From Alkalicoccobacillus murimartini (lineage in GTDB: Bacteria > Bacillota > Bacilli > Bacillales > Bacillaceae_D), in the NCBI RefSeq assembly GCF_030813245.1, contig NZ_JAUSUA010000002.1:248001-312000 (forward strand): a stretch of 64,000 nt of DNA, given 5' to 3'. Made by a program: the position numbers and the translations under genes. The notes beneath the pieces are model-generated. The model ran no database searches, was not told the DNA's origin, and worked only from the letters and a program-made list of their open reading frames with translations. Shown piece after piece: positions 56,425 to 64,000 of the stretch. Numbering within the stretch: the stretch's first letter is position 1; the number at the start of each line of letters is the position of its first letter.

Positions 56425-56760
56425 TTATTTTAATATGATGTTCGTAAATGCCCATTGTGTTCTTGCATCAAAATCACGGAGCACAACATCAATCGAAAGT
56501 TCTGTTTGTTCCTGTAGCTTCTGAAGTAGTTTCTTCTTATATAGAAGAGATAATTGAAAATCAACTTCCTGTTTCAAACCGGGTACTTCGCCTTCAAGCG
56601 CCGTAGAACGAGGCGAGCGACGATGTTTAGCCTGAAACGTTATAATTTCATTCTCAATCGTTACCTTTAGAAGCGTTGTCCCTACTCCAAACATTTCTTT
56701 TGAGACCTCGTTATAAAGATGAGCTAGCAATTTCTTTGTTTCATTAGATTGTAAAATCAC
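56425..56760 (-). CDS. DUF2294 family protein
   Basis: A 111-residue cytoplasmic protein with the DUF2294 layout: KKLLAHLYNEVSKEMFGVGTTLLKVTIENEIITFQAK, then RRSPRSTALEGEVPG and a C-terminal LQEQTELSIDVVLRDFD segment. The frame opens at 56925 with a hydrophobic stretch, but AGGTGATGTT directly precedes the GTG at 56760, and the 111-residue form matches the family length. Function unknown; members are found in Bacillus and relatives. Confidence 0.82.
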   Translation of the reverse strand: MILQSNETKKLLAHLYNEVSKEMFGVGTTLLKVTIENEIITFQAKHRRSPRSTALEGEVPGLKQEVDFQLSLLYKKKLLQKLQEQTELSIDVVLRDFDARTQWAFTNIILK

Positions 56761-56960
56761 AACATCACCTATTAACAGGATAGTAAAAATCACTTGCAGG
56801 TTTATTATACATAAGATTATTAGAATGAGCAACATAATGTTCGGATTTATTCGGTAAAGATGACGTCCTACTAATAAAATGTAAGATTTTTTAACCAAAA
56901 GACGTAAATTGAATAGTGTATTCAATTCGATGTATCTACATCCCTTGTACGCAATTATCC

Positions 56961-57031
56961 TTTACATAATGACAAGTTTCATAAACATAATGACAATAAT
57001 ACTTTACATTTTGAACAGGATCTTTTACACT
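56961..57031 (+). promoter_or_regulatory. Three 21-bp-phased repeats ending in the promoter of the HTH operon
   Basis: TTTACATAATGACAA (56961), TAAACATAATGACAA (56982) and TTTACATTTTGAACA (57003) begin exactly 21 bases apart. The third supplies a -35 hexamer TTTACA; with 17 bases to TACACT (57026-57031) it forms a plausible promoter. The phased direct repeats suggest cooperative binding by a regulator, perhaps the HTH protein itself. Confidence 0.65.
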
Positions 57032-57062
57032 ATAGCTATCATATAGAGAAAGGAACAACTTT

Positions 57063-57275
57063 ATGCTACGAAATCGAGTGCGGGAATTACGCGCAAGAGA
57101 TAACCTTACTCAAGCTGACTTAGCAAGCAAAATTGGGGCAACGCGACAAACTGTTGGCATGATTGAAAAGACAGATTATGCTCCCTCGGTGGCTTTAGCT
57201 CTCAGAATCTCAACAGTGTTCAATGTAGCTTTGGAAGAAGTTTTTTGGCTAGAAAGTGAGGAAAACAATGATTGA
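57063..57275 (+). CDS. Small Xre-family HTH regulator
   Basis: A 70-residue Cro/CI-type helix-turn-helix protein: NRVRELRARDNLTQADLASKIGATRQTVGMIEK is the DNA-binding part, ending EEVFWLES. Such short regulators commonly control an adjacent membrane-protein gene. The ATG at 57063 follows AAAGGA. The end overlaps the next gene by eight bases (ATGATTGA), so the products are coupled. Confidence 0.92.
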   Translation: MLRNRVRELRARDNLTQADLASKIGATRQTVGMIEKTDYAPSVALALRISTVFNVALEEVFWLESEENND

Positions 57276-57693
57276 AAAAATAATACGCTCACCATTCACT
57301 CAACTAGTAGGAATCGGAATATTGATGAGTTGGTTTTATGTACTTAGCAAACCGTTGCCTTCGTATGAACTCCCTGTACTTTTGTGTCTTGTCTTATACT
57401 TTGTTCTATTTATCTCATTAATGCTTTTTCATAACAAACGTAACCCAGGTCGAAAAGTGCGTATCTTCTCAATCATTCCTTATGAACTACTTGAAGACGA
57501 TGAGGGGCAACAGTGGGTAACAAATCGTGCCACACGCAAAGTGTACGTCATGTTTTGCTTTGCCATTCCAATACTCGGTGCATTAATGGTTTCTTTTCCG
57601 TATTTCCCTGAAGTTCCACTCATTCTCTTGTTCGTCTTGTCTGTTATTCAATATACGATTATGTGGTTAGAAACGAAACGCTATCTAGACTAA
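57268..57693 (+). CDS. Four-helix membrane protein of unknown function
   Basis: A 141-residue protein with four membrane segments in two pairs (about 11-28, 33-54, 86-103 and 110-130) and a polar loop between the pairs. It is the second gene of the HTH operon. Size and context resemble DUF2178/DUF3796-type membrane partners of small Xre regulators, but I do not recognise the family with certainty. I start at ATG 57268, after GTGAGG; the frame extends four codons further. Confidence 0.72.
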   Translation: MIEKIIRSPFTQLVGIGILMSWFYVLSKPLPSYELPVLLCLVLYFVLFISLMLFHNKRNPGRKVRIFSIIPYELLEDDEGQQWVTNRATRKVYVMFCFAIPILGALMVSFPYFPEVPLILLFVLSVIQYTIMWLETKRYLD

Positions 57694-57716
57694 ATCAACT
57701 AATTGGAGGAGTATTT

Positions 57717-58214
57717 ATGGGGTATTTTATCGCCTACACACTTGTATTCTTATTCGGTGCTACACCATTTTTTGAAGGAGTTGCCATCATACCGATTGGT
57801 ACTGTCGCTGGACTAGATCCATTTCTTACTGCGATCATTGCTCTGATAGGAAATGTGATCACCGTATTACTAATCATTGTGTTTATTGAACATATTAATG
57901 CGTGGTTAGATAGAAGACGCAAAAAAAAGGGAAAGCCAGAAAAAACGAAGAAAAACGAAAGAGCTCAACGTGTTTTCACCAAATACGGCCTGCCCGGTCT
58001 TTGTCTTATTGGTCCTACATTTGGTAGTCATCTAACTGCTTTAATAGGCATGTCACTCAGTGGTAGCAAATCACGTACCGCCTTCTGGATGATCCTCTCA
58101 CTTACGCTTTGGTGTACCGCGATAGCCTTTTTATCTCTTTATGGAATAGGTTATTTAATAGAAGATAATGAAACGTCTAATATGATTAGAAATTTTATTG
58201 AAAGCTACAACTAA
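57717..58214 (+). CDS. Small multidrug-export family membrane protein
   Basis: A 165-residue protein with four or five helices: GYFIAYTLVFLFGATPFFEGVAIIPIGTVAGLDP near the start, a basic cytoplasmic loop (RRRKKKGKPEKTKKN), then RVFTKYGLPGLCLIGPTFGSHLTALIGMSL. This is the COG2426/Sm_multidrug_ex pattern with a conserved Pro-Gly-Gly-type centre. Despite the family name, transport is not established. ATG at 57717 follows TTGGAGGAG; third gene of the HTH operon, before a strong terminator. Confidence 0.83.
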   Translation: MGYFIAYTLVFLFGATPFFEGVAIIPIGTVAGLDPFLTAIIALIGNVITVLLIIVFIEHINAWLDRRRKKKGKPEKTKKNERAQRVFTKYGLPGLCLIGPTFGSHLTALIGMSLSGSKSRTAFWMILSLTLWCTAIAFLSLYGIGYLIEDNETSNMIRNFIESYN

Positions 58215-58247
58215 TAAAAGATGCTGGGATACAACTGCTTTAGCTAT

Positions 58248-58303
58248 CTAAAAAACCCGAATCATTATGCGAGTTAAACCGCATAGTAATTCGGGTTTTT
58301 TTC
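58248..58303 (+). terminator. Rho-independent terminator of the HTH operon
   Basis: AAAAACCCGAAT with ATTCGGGTTTTT, an inner ATTATGCG/CGCATAGT stem and T-runs on both sides; it can also act on minus-strand transcripts. Confidence 0.9.
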
Positions 58304-58308
58304 ATTTA

Positions 58309-58405
58309 TGAGAGTTGGGCTACCCGCTCCGGACATACACTCCGCACCCGCGCGCATCTGGTGAGCCTTTACTCCCAACGGAGTCTACGTGTATGTCCTA
58401 CGCTG
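58309..58405. repeat. GC-rich palindromic element
   Basis: A GC-rich island in AT-rich surroundings. GGACATACAC (58331-58340) is inverted as GTGTATGTCC (58389-58398), TCCG is inverted as CGGA inside, and GTTGGG/CCCAAC form a further pair. No open frame of note. It resembles the GC-rich dispersed palindromic repeats common between Bacillaceae genes, but I cannot confirm other copies from this window. Confidence 0.5.
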
Positions 58406-58469
58406 GTTTTTAAGCTCACTTTAATAGATAGGAGTTACTGACGAATGAGCGAATGCTCAAAAAAACTAC

Positions 58470-59234
58470 TTAAAACAATCCCATATATCTTTTCTTCTTT
58501 ACTCTAATAGGTGGGTCCACATATATATTGTAATCTTTAATTAATCGATCGGCATTCTGTTCAAAGAATTGAGCGTTTGAACCATCATTTTGTCTTTCTA
58601 ATGTATGAAAGGCTTTTAAAAAGTCGCTACTACGTGATTTAGAGTTGAGCGAGGAGGACATTAAAAAGTGAACGAGCCGATTTTCGATAAGTTGTTCCGA
58701 GAACTTACGTGTATAGCCACTTACTCTTCCTGTAAAGCTTGATGCATTTAACTGCGCTAGTGCTCCTGCCTTTACTAACTTGTAAAGCATTTCAGGCTGC
58801 TCGATGATTTCTTTATGTCTTTCGGGATGGGCTAAAATAGGTCTCACTCCAACTAACTGGAGATTGTATAGGATATCTGAAATACGAGGATGGAGGGTTT
58901 CTCCGCCTAAAGCGATCAACATATACTGGGAGTCATTCAACGTTAGAATGTCACCTCTTTCATAGGCCTTGGCAAGATCATCATCTAAGTGAACCCTTTG
59001 TCCAGAAACAACTTGAATGGTTAGACTATGCTCTTTCGCAACAGCATTAAGTTCCTCAACACGGTCTTTAATCTCAGTTGGCAACACAGTGTCTTGAGAT
59101 AATCGATAATCAGGTGCAGCGATAAGAGTTCGAACACCGCTCTCTTCTGACTTCTGTAATAATTTAACCGCTTCTGTAGTACTTGGAGATTGTTCATTAA
59201 AATCCGGTAAGATATTCACTAAATAATCAATCAT
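58470..59234 (-). CDS. CpsB/YwqE-family protein with lost metal ligands (pseudophosphatase)
   Basis: A 254-residue protein matching the PHP-fold tyrosine phosphatases CpsB/YwqE over its whole length. The family N-terminus MIDxHxHILP is here MIDYLVNILP, TPHH is APDY (42-43), the GQEIR motif is GQRVH (Glu to Arg80), and ASDAH is MSSSL (193-196). HPER at 136-139 is retained. Most residues that bind the metal cluster are therefore gone while hydrophobic core segments and the basic C-terminal tail are kept. It may be a catalytically dead binding or scaffold protein for a tyrosine-kinase-controlled polymer system. No kinase partner is in the window. Start ATG 59234; AAGGAGG is 13 bases upstream, unusually far. 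Confidence 0.85.
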   Translation of the reverse strand: MIDYLVNILPDFNEQSPSTTEAVKLLQKSEESGVRTLIAAPDYRLSQDTVLPTEIKDRVEELNAVAKEHSLTIQVVSGQRVHLDDDLAKAYERGDILTLNDSQYMLIALGGETLHPRISDILYNLQLVGVRPILAHPERHKEIIEQPEMLYKLVKAGALAQLNASSFTGRVSGYTRKFSEQLIENRLVHFLMSSSLNSKSRSSDFLKAFHTLERQNDGSNAQFFEQNADRLIKDYNIYVDPPIRVKKKRYMGLF

Positions 59235-59400
59235 GAACGTATACAATCCTCCTTCTTCACTCGTTTTAAAAAAATAGGATAAACGTCTATTCGAATACTT
59301 TGTATTTCATATTATAACGAACACTTAGTTCTCTATCAAGAACATTCGGACAAACCATACTAAATACCTAGTAGAATAATCATCAGAACTTGTTTTATCA

Positions 59401-59441
59401 TAAAAAAAGCCTTAGAAAATGTGTCTCTAAGGCTTTCTCAT
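59401..59441 (-). terminator. Rho-independent terminator after the iron-binding protein gene
   Basis: AAAGCCTTAGA pairs with TCTAAGGCTTT around a short loop, with a T-run on the minus strand. Confidence 0.85.
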
Positions 59442-59445
59442 TATT

Positions 59446-60444
59446 CTATTCAGTTAGAGCTTCAACCACATCATCTATTTTTAACTGATCAGCAATTGGT
59501 CCACTGCTTATCCAATGCTTAGGGTTAACTGAAAAAACTTGATCTTTCTGAACAGCTGGTAAGTCCTTCCACAAAGACGATTGCTCGATTTCTCCAAAGC
59601 TCTCTTGATCACGCGATACATCCTCCGATGTTCCGCCAGCACTTCCAGAGGCAACAAAGATAAAATCTGAGGAGAGTTCAGGAAGGATTTCCTGAGAGAC
59701 CTCCGCTACTTGCCTCTCTGGTTCGGTTTGCTCCTGCAAATCAAGAACAATTGGGGCAGGGCTCAAACTAAGATCTTTATATAACATTCCCGCGTACCCT
59801 GCATATGTCTCTCCATTTTGTTCGAAGCCTGGAAAATTAATACGCAAATCAGTCGCTGTAGTTCTTAGAAAGATAACCTCATTGTCCGTTCCTACAGCTT
59901 TTTCAATTTTATTTTGCGCCTCTTCCAACTGATTATCTACTGTTTCAATCACAGCATTAGCTTTATCCTCGTAGCCTAGCTCTGAGCCCATTTGAATAAT
60001 GGAGTCACGCCATTTTTCTCGGTCATATAATATAGTTGGCGCGATTTTTGTTAATTCATCATACGTATTTTCGTCAATCACATTAGAAGCAACAATTAAG
60101 TCTGGATTACTTTCAAGAATCGCTTCATAATTAAGCTCTTCCCCCCAAACAGATATTGGTGTATCGCCTAATTGGTCCTCCAGATAATAATCAGAACCAA
60201 TTGCTGTTGCTAAAACAAGTGGTACCTCAAGCGAAACAAGCATATCCTCTAAATTAATGGAAGCAATCCGAGAGACATCTGCCGGTATAACCGTCTCTCC
60301 ATAAGCATGCGTGTTGGTTACTTGCTGTTCCTCTTCGTTTGGTGAATTCACATCTTCTTGAGTCTCGCCCGATCCATTACAAGCACTTAAAACGACTACG
60401 AGTAACATAATTGCAAACATACTCCATCTATTTAATTGGTTCAA
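59446..60444 (-). CDS. Iron-siderophore ABC transporter substrate-binding lipoprotein
   Basis: A 332-residue lipoprotein: signal ending VVVLSAC with lipidated Cys22, then a FepB/FhuD-type helical-hinge binding fold (ASINLEDMLVSL, LGDTPISVWGEELNYEAILESNPDLIVASN, and LRTTATDLRINFPGF). It should bind ferric siderophore outside the cell. The start is TTG at 60444, after GGAGGGG; an open frame goes six codons further. A Fur-like box lies just upstream. No permease or ATPase is beside it, so it uses a transporter encoded elsewhere. Confidence 0.92.
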   Translation of the reverse strand: MNQLNRWSMFAIMLLVVVLSACNGSGETQEDVNSPNEEEQQVTNTHAYGETVIPADVSRIASINLEDMLVSLEVPLVLATAIGSDYYLEDQLGDTPISVWGEELNYEAILESNPDLIVASNVIDENTYDELTKIAPTILYDREKWRDSIIQMGSELGYEDKANAVIETVDNQLEEAQNKIEKAVGTDNEVIFLRTTATDLRINFPGFEQNGETYAGYAGMLYKDLSLSPAPIVLDLQEQTEPERQVAEVSQEILPELSSDFIFVASGSAGGTSEDVSRDQESFGEIEQSSLWKDLPAVQKDQVFSVNPKHWISSGPIADQLKIDDVVEALTE

Positions 60445-60463
60445 TCTAACCCCTCCACACAAT

Positions 60464-60478
60464 TGATATTAATTCTCA
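60464..60478. promoter_or_regulatory. Fur box upstream of the iron-binding protein gene
   Basis: TGATATTAATTCTCA matches 12 of 14 defined positions of the Bacillus 7-1-7 Fur consensus TGATAATNATTATCA. It is 20-35 bases upstream of the TTG start, where repressor would block transcription. Confidence 0.75.
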
Positions 60479-60545
60479 ATTGTTATTGTATCTGTTTTAA
60501 TCCTTTTAAAACATGGATTATTGTGTGGTATTCATTAAAAACTGA

Positions 60546-61679
60546 TTACTTGCAAAGGGTCTCAACAGCCAGATCTACTACCTGCTCATGAGCATATGGG
60601 GAATAATCTAACCAAGGCATTTCCTTAAGGACTTGTACCTTTCCCATCTCGACAGCACGTAGCTTTTGCCAATCGGAACTTTGTTTAACCAATTGCCATG
60701 CCTGATAAGAGCTAACATCCCTGTCTACAACAACAAGAATCTGATCACCTAAAAACTCACTAAGTTCATGCTGTTCAATCACCTTGTATAAATCAATTTC
60801 TTCATAGTTATAAGCAGAGGTTAGTCCAAGGTCCTCATATAGAACAGCTCCTACATTTCGTTTCCCATAGATAACTAATTGTCCACCCATTACATGTAAT
60901 AAAGAGACACTTCTGTTACCTAATTTTTCTTTTAACTGTTGGCGAGTCTTAGTTGTTTTAGCCTGATATCGTTTTAACCAAGCCACTGCTTCGCGCTTTT
61001 TCCCTGATAGTTCAGCTACCTCTTGTAAGTGCTCCCGCCAAGTTAACTCGAGCCAAGGCACAATGATAGTTGGTGCTATTTTCTCAATTTCACGTTTAAT
61101 CTGGGCAGAAAATAGATCAGGGCATAAAATCAGCCCAGGCTCTGCTTCCCGAAGATGAGCCAGGTTCTCGTGCCATAGCTCTTTGGACATCTGTTTTGAT
61201 CGTTTTAAATGAACTGGAATATGCAGAAGTTCTTCCTTCAAATGAAGATCTCTGGTTGAATCAACTGTTGCAACATGCGGAATCACACCTAACGAAAGCA
61301 GATGACCAGTGAATGGAAGTGCAAGGGCAGCCATCGCACTTCTTTTCTCTACTCGATATTGTCTCGGAGAAAGGTGCTCTGACTGTTTAAATTTCCGACT
61401 AAAATAAAACTCATCAGGATATCCAGCTCCTTCAGCGATCACTTGAATAGCAGAAGAAGAAAATAATAACTGTTTTTTGGCTGAGGCCATTCGAACATTT
61501 GTGACATATTCATTTGGGGTCACTCCGGTATACTCTTTAAATACCTTTGAAAAATACCAGATGCTAAGACCTGCAGATTGTGCCATTTCTTCTCGAGATA
61601 TCGGACGGTGAAACTCACCATGTATAAATGTAAGGACTCGGTCCATTGCTAAGCTTAACTCGTGATGTATGTGTACCAT
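60546..61679 (-). CDS. AraC-type regulator fused to a siderophore-binding-like domain (Btr-like)
   Basis: A 377-residue protein. Two AraC helix-turn-helix motifs occupy about residues 10-110 (SREEMAQSAGLSIWYFSKVFKEYTGVTPNEYV and FYFSRKFKQSEHLSPRQYR). The rest (about 125-375) is a Peripla_BP_2 fold without a signal peptide, so it stays in the cytoplasm. Btr of Bacillus subtilis uses such a domain to sense ferric bacillibactin and activate uptake genes. It lacks the N-terminal cupin of many AraC proteins. Codirectional with, and 100 bases upstream of, the iron-binding protein gene. Confidence 0.9.
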   Translation of the reverse strand: MVHIHHELSLAMDRVLTFIHGEFHRPISREEMAQSAGLSIWYFSKVFKEYTGVTPNEYVTNVRMASAKKQLLFSSSAIQVIAEGAGYPDEFYFSRKFKQSEHLSPRQYRVEKRSAMAALALPFTGHLLSLGVIPHVATVDSTRDLHLKEELLHIPVHLKRSKQMSKELWHENLAHLREAEPGLILCPDLFSAQIKREIEKIAPTIIVPWLELTWREHLQEVAELSGKKREAVAWLKRYQAKTTKTRQQLKEKLGNRSVSLLHVMGGQLVIYGKRNVGAVLYEDLGLTSAYNYEEIDLYKVIEQHELSEFLGDQILVVVDRDVSSYQAWQLVKQSSDWQKLRAVEMGKVQVLKEMPWLDYSPYAHEQVVDLAVETLCK

Positions 61680-61694
61680 AAACTTTACCCTCTC

Positions 61695-61715
61695 AGTTGA
61701 TAACTTTTATCAACT
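61695..61715. promoter_or_regulatory. Palindromic Fur-like box upstream of the AraC-type gene
   Basis: AGTTGATAA-CTT-TTATCAACT is a perfect 9-3-9 palindrome. Its core TGATAACTTTTATCA matches the Fur consensus at 12 of 14 positions. It lies 16 bases upstream of the AraC-type start and could also affect the divergent membrane-protein gene. Confidence 0.7.
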
Positions 61716-61803
61716 GTATCATAAGAAGATACCGATTTGTGATACTTCTTACGAAGAATCATGGTAAAATTATCATATTAAGCAAAGAAAAAGGGGAAAT
61801 AGA

Positions 61804-62454
61804 ATGAAAAAGGTCAATTTCACGGCTCGACTCGTTTTTTGGACGGGCATCTGTTGTTTTGGTATTGGGTTAATTATTGCTATCATATCTGCATCTTATA
61901 TTTCATCATTTGGGTATTTAATTGATTCTATCTCTTCAGGGTTTCTTCAGTTTATGTTTGTTGTCTCTCCCTTTGCACTGATTGGCATTATACTGCTTGG
62001 GCTTAGTGAGATGATTGAGCAGCAGTCCTTAACCAATCAGCTGTTGGCCAAATCATCGGGTATTGATGTTCGTGCTTATCACGAAGAGCTTTATCTTACA
62101 TATGTAAAAGAAAAAGAAGCGTTAATCGAAAAACATAGACATAAACCTGCTGTCGAAACACCTGCACCAGCTATCGGATATCAAGTCACGACAAATCGGT
62201 TTGATGATGTGAACTGGTACATAAAAGACACGGATGTAAATTGGGTTTGTGACTCCATTGGACAATTAGGTGAGAAAGTACAAACGATTACAGCAATCCC
62301 TTGGCATTATTATTTTGTTGCTGAAACAAAAAACAATAAACACCTTGTAAAGATTGACCGTGATTTGACTAATACAGCTGAGGTTCTTGATTGGAACGAC
62401 AATCCAAAGATTTTAACGTGGTGGGAGACATACGAAACCAAAAAAAATCAGTGA
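61804..62454 (+). CDS. Two-helix membrane protein of unknown function
   Basis: A 216-residue protein with two N-terminal membrane helices (about 10-33 and 43-68), then a charged helical stretch and a C-terminal cytoplasmic domain (about 125-216) rich in Trp, Asp and Asn (DDVNWYIKDTDVNWVCD and WHYYFVAETKNNKHLVK). I do not recognise a family. ATG at 61804 follows AAGGGGAAATAGA. It is divergent from the AraC-type gene and ends at a strong terminator, so it is its own unit. Confidence 0.78.
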   Translation: MKKVNFTARLVFWTGICCFGIGLIIAIISASYISSFGYLIDSISSGFLQFMFVVSPFALIGIILLGLSEMIEQQSLTNQLLAKSSGIDVRAYHEELYLTYVKEKEALIEKHRHKPAVETPAPAIGYQVTTNRFDDVNWYIKDTDVNWVCDSIGQLGEKVQTITAIPWHYYFVAETKNNKHLVKIDRDLTNTAEVLDWNDNPKILTWWETYETKKNQ

Positions 62455-62478
62455 GAGTTTTATCTCACTGATTTTTTT
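62447..62478. terminator. Bidirectional rho-independent terminator
   Basis: TCAGTGAGA pairs with TCTCACTGA around six bases, with A- and T-runs at the ends, between converging genes. Confidence 0.88.
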
Positions 62479-63981
62479 CTAGGATTGTGTAGCTGGTTCG
62501 GTTAGTGAATCATCTTGTTCTTTCTTTACTTTAGCAGGCTCGTCACGAAAGTCTTCTCCAGGTTTTGAACGTTTCATGAAGAAGGAAAGAACAAGTGCAA
62601 TAAGAGCTATAAATACAGTAAGAAGGAACGCATCATTAATCCCCTCAACTGTTGCTTGGTTAATTAAATCCTGCCCCATTAAACCAGATCCAGCAAGCTC
62701 CTCCACATGTGTGGTGGTTCGAGTCGACATAATGGTTACAAGAAGAGCTGACCCAATCGCTCCTGATACTTGCTGTAGCGTGTTATTCATAGCCGTACCA
62801 TGAGGATTATAACGTGCGGGTAGCTGATTTAAACCATTTGTCATAACGGGCATCATTACCATAGACATCCCGAACATTCTTGCAGTATAAAGAAGCATTA
62901 ATGTTGTGTATGTGGTTTCCATCGTTAAACGACTGAACATAAACGATGTTAGTATCGTAATCGATAAACCAGTTATCGCAAGAACTCTCGCCCCGTATTT
63001 ATCAAATAACTTCCCTGTAATAGGTGACATTACACCCATTAGTAAAGCTCCCGGTAGCATCAATAATCCTGAGTCTAATGGAGAAATGCCTCGAATCGAT
63101 TGAACATACATTGGTAGAAGAAGCATAGCTCCAAACATCGCCATCATTAACGTCACAGAGATCATAGACGATAGAGCGAACATTGGATAACGATAGATCC
63201 GGAATTCGAGCATTGGTACTTTTAATTTTAACTGACGAAGGATAAAGAGAACTAGCGAAATACCACCGACAATTAACGTAAGATAAACCTCCGGTGCGCT
63301 CCAGCCTTTGTCTCCCGCTGAACCAAATCCGTATAATAACCCTCCGAACCCAATACTTGATAAAACAACTGATAAGCCATCCAGTTTAATCGCAATAGAT
63401 TCTTTCTTGTCGTGCAGTAAGAAGAATGCAGCGATTAGAATGACAACTGCTACTGGAAGTGTGACATAAAACAGCATTTTCCATGAGTAGTGCTCAATTA
63501 AAAAGCCTGAAAGAGTTGGACCAATCGCTGGTGCAAAAATCATAACTAGGCCAAATACGCCCATTGCCGCTCCACGTTTTTCTATCGGAAATCCAGTTAA
63601 GAGCACATTCATTAATAACGGCATCATAATCGCTGAACCAGACGCTTGAACGACACGAGCAGTTAACAATACAGGGAAATCCCAAGAAACGGCTGCCAAA
63701 ATTGTCCCCAGTGTAAAGAGACTAATCGCCGTTAGAAATAACCCTCGTACCGAGAATTTTTGAATAAGGAATGCCGTAACTGGTATTAACACCCCGTTCA
63801 CCAGCATATACCCTGTTGCTAACCACTGAACAGTCGAAGCTGTGATCTCGAACTCTCTCATAATAGATGGTAACGCTACATTTAATAGCGTTTCATTTAA
63901 TATCGAAATAAAGGCTCCCGCAAGCAATATGGCAATGATGCCATAGGGAGGACGTTTGTTTTCTTCTATTGTAGTTGACAT
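62479..63981 (-). CDS. MFS drug exporter of the DHA2 (EmrB/QacA) family, 14 helices
   Basis: A 500-residue proton-coupled exporter with fourteen predicted helices. The family motif after helix one reads LNETLLNVALPSIMREF, the motif C region reads GVFGLVMIFAPAIGPTLSGFLIEHYSWKMLF, and the C-terminal tail is acidic and Lys-rich. It probably exports lipophilic drugs or dyes. No regulator is beside it in the window. ATG at 63981 after GGAGGGG; the gene is complete. Confidence 0.92.
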   Translation of the reverse strand: MSTTIEENKRPPYGIIAILLAGAFISILNETLLNVALPSIMREFEITASTVQWLATGYMLVNGVLIPVTAFLIQKFSVRGLFLTAISLFTLGTILAAVSWDFPVLLTARVVQASGSAIMMPLLMNVLLTGFPIEKRGAAMGVFGLVMIFAPAIGPTLSGFLIEHYSWKMLFYVTLPVAVVILIAAFFLLHDKKESIAIKLDGLSVVLSSIGFGGLLYGFGSAGDKGWSAPEVYLTLIVGGISLVLFILRQLKLKVPMLEFRIYRYPMFALSSMISVTLMMAMFGAMLLLPMYVQSIRGISPLDSGLLMLPGALLMGVMSPITGKLFDKYGARVLAITGLSITILTSFMFSRLTMETTYTTLMLLYTARMFGMSMVMMPVMTNGLNQLPARYNPHGTAMNNTLQQVSGAIGSALLVTIMSTRTTTHVEELAGSGLMGQDLINQATVEGINDAFLLTVFIALIALVLSFFMKRSKPGEDFRDEPAKVKKEQDDSLTEPATQS

Positions 63982-64000
63982 ATTTACCCCTCCATAACAC

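Overview
The window looks like a chromosomal segment of a low-GC Gram-positive bacterium of the Bacillaceae. The reasons are the AT-rich intergenic DNA, the strong AGGAGG-type ribosome sites, frequent TTG and GTG starts, wall teichoic and teichuronic acid genes of the tag/tua type, a class Ib ribonucleotide reductase, a CitS/MalK-type two-component system and Fur-like boxes. I cannot name the genus from sequence alone. I saw no rRNA, tRNA, CRISPR array, insertion sequence or prophage.

Layout. 1-1200: the 5' part of an oligopeptide-transporter ATPase gene and an Lrp/AsnC regulator, followed by a 0.7 kb intergenic region with repeated TACGA half-sites. 1.87-5.0 kb: a large secreted glucosaminidase with nine SH3b repeats. 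5.1-16.4 kb, nearly all minus strand: a teichuronic-acid-like locus (tagO, two GT2 transferases, a GT4 transferase, a TuaF-like protein, a UDP-sugar epimerase, UDP-glucose dehydrogenase, a Wzy/TuaE-like polymerase, a TuaB-like flippase, galU), interrupted by one plus-strand lipoprotein. 16.4-34.8 kb: a wall teichoic acid locus (GT2 transferases, a GT2/glycerophosphotransferase fusion, tagD, two large TagF paralogues, a TagB-like enzyme, a CDP-alcohol phosphotransferase-like protein, a second priming sugar transferase, the tagGH exporter and a plus-strand TagE-like glucosyltransferase). It ends with a galU remnant and an SGNH-hydrolase gene broken by one stop codon. 36.4-40.6 kb: nrdI-nrdE-nrdF plus a Nudix-like gene, behind a helically phased pair of NrdR-type boxes. 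40.7-49.5 kb: a Sunset-type lipoprotein, an M20 peptidase, a 36-residue membrane microprotein, a dicarboxylate-type two-component system, a highly structured 25-codon RNA gene, a NYN-domain protein, an aldo/keto reductase and a YfcC-type carrier. 49.7-56.2 kb: one operon joining a PotABCD-like ABC transporter to a nucleoside hydrolase and adenine deaminase. 56.4-64 kb: a DUF2294 protein, a small HTH/membrane-protein operon behind three 21-bp-phased repeats, a degenerate CpsB-type phosphatase, a Fur-box-associated iron-binding protein and AraC regulator, an unknown membrane protein and a 14-TM MFS exporter.

How the genes fit together. The first half builds and decorates anionic wall polymers. 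GalU and UDP-glucose dehydrogenase supply UDP-glucose and UDP-glucuronate, TagD supplies CDP-glycerol, TagO and the WbaP-like enzyme load the lipid carrier, TagB/TagF-like enzymes extend the glycerol phosphate chain, TagGH exports it, and the flippase and polymerase serve the teichuronic-type chain. The 50-56 kb operon appears to import purine nucleosides, cleave them and deaminate the adenine.

The items most worth a second look are the self-folding 25-codon transcript near 45.6 kb, the CpsB-family protein that has lost most of its metal ligands, the CDP-alcohol phosphotransferase lacking its last catalytic Asp, the apparent ATT/ATC start codons of three cell-envelope genes, and the three phased repeats in front of the small HTH operon.
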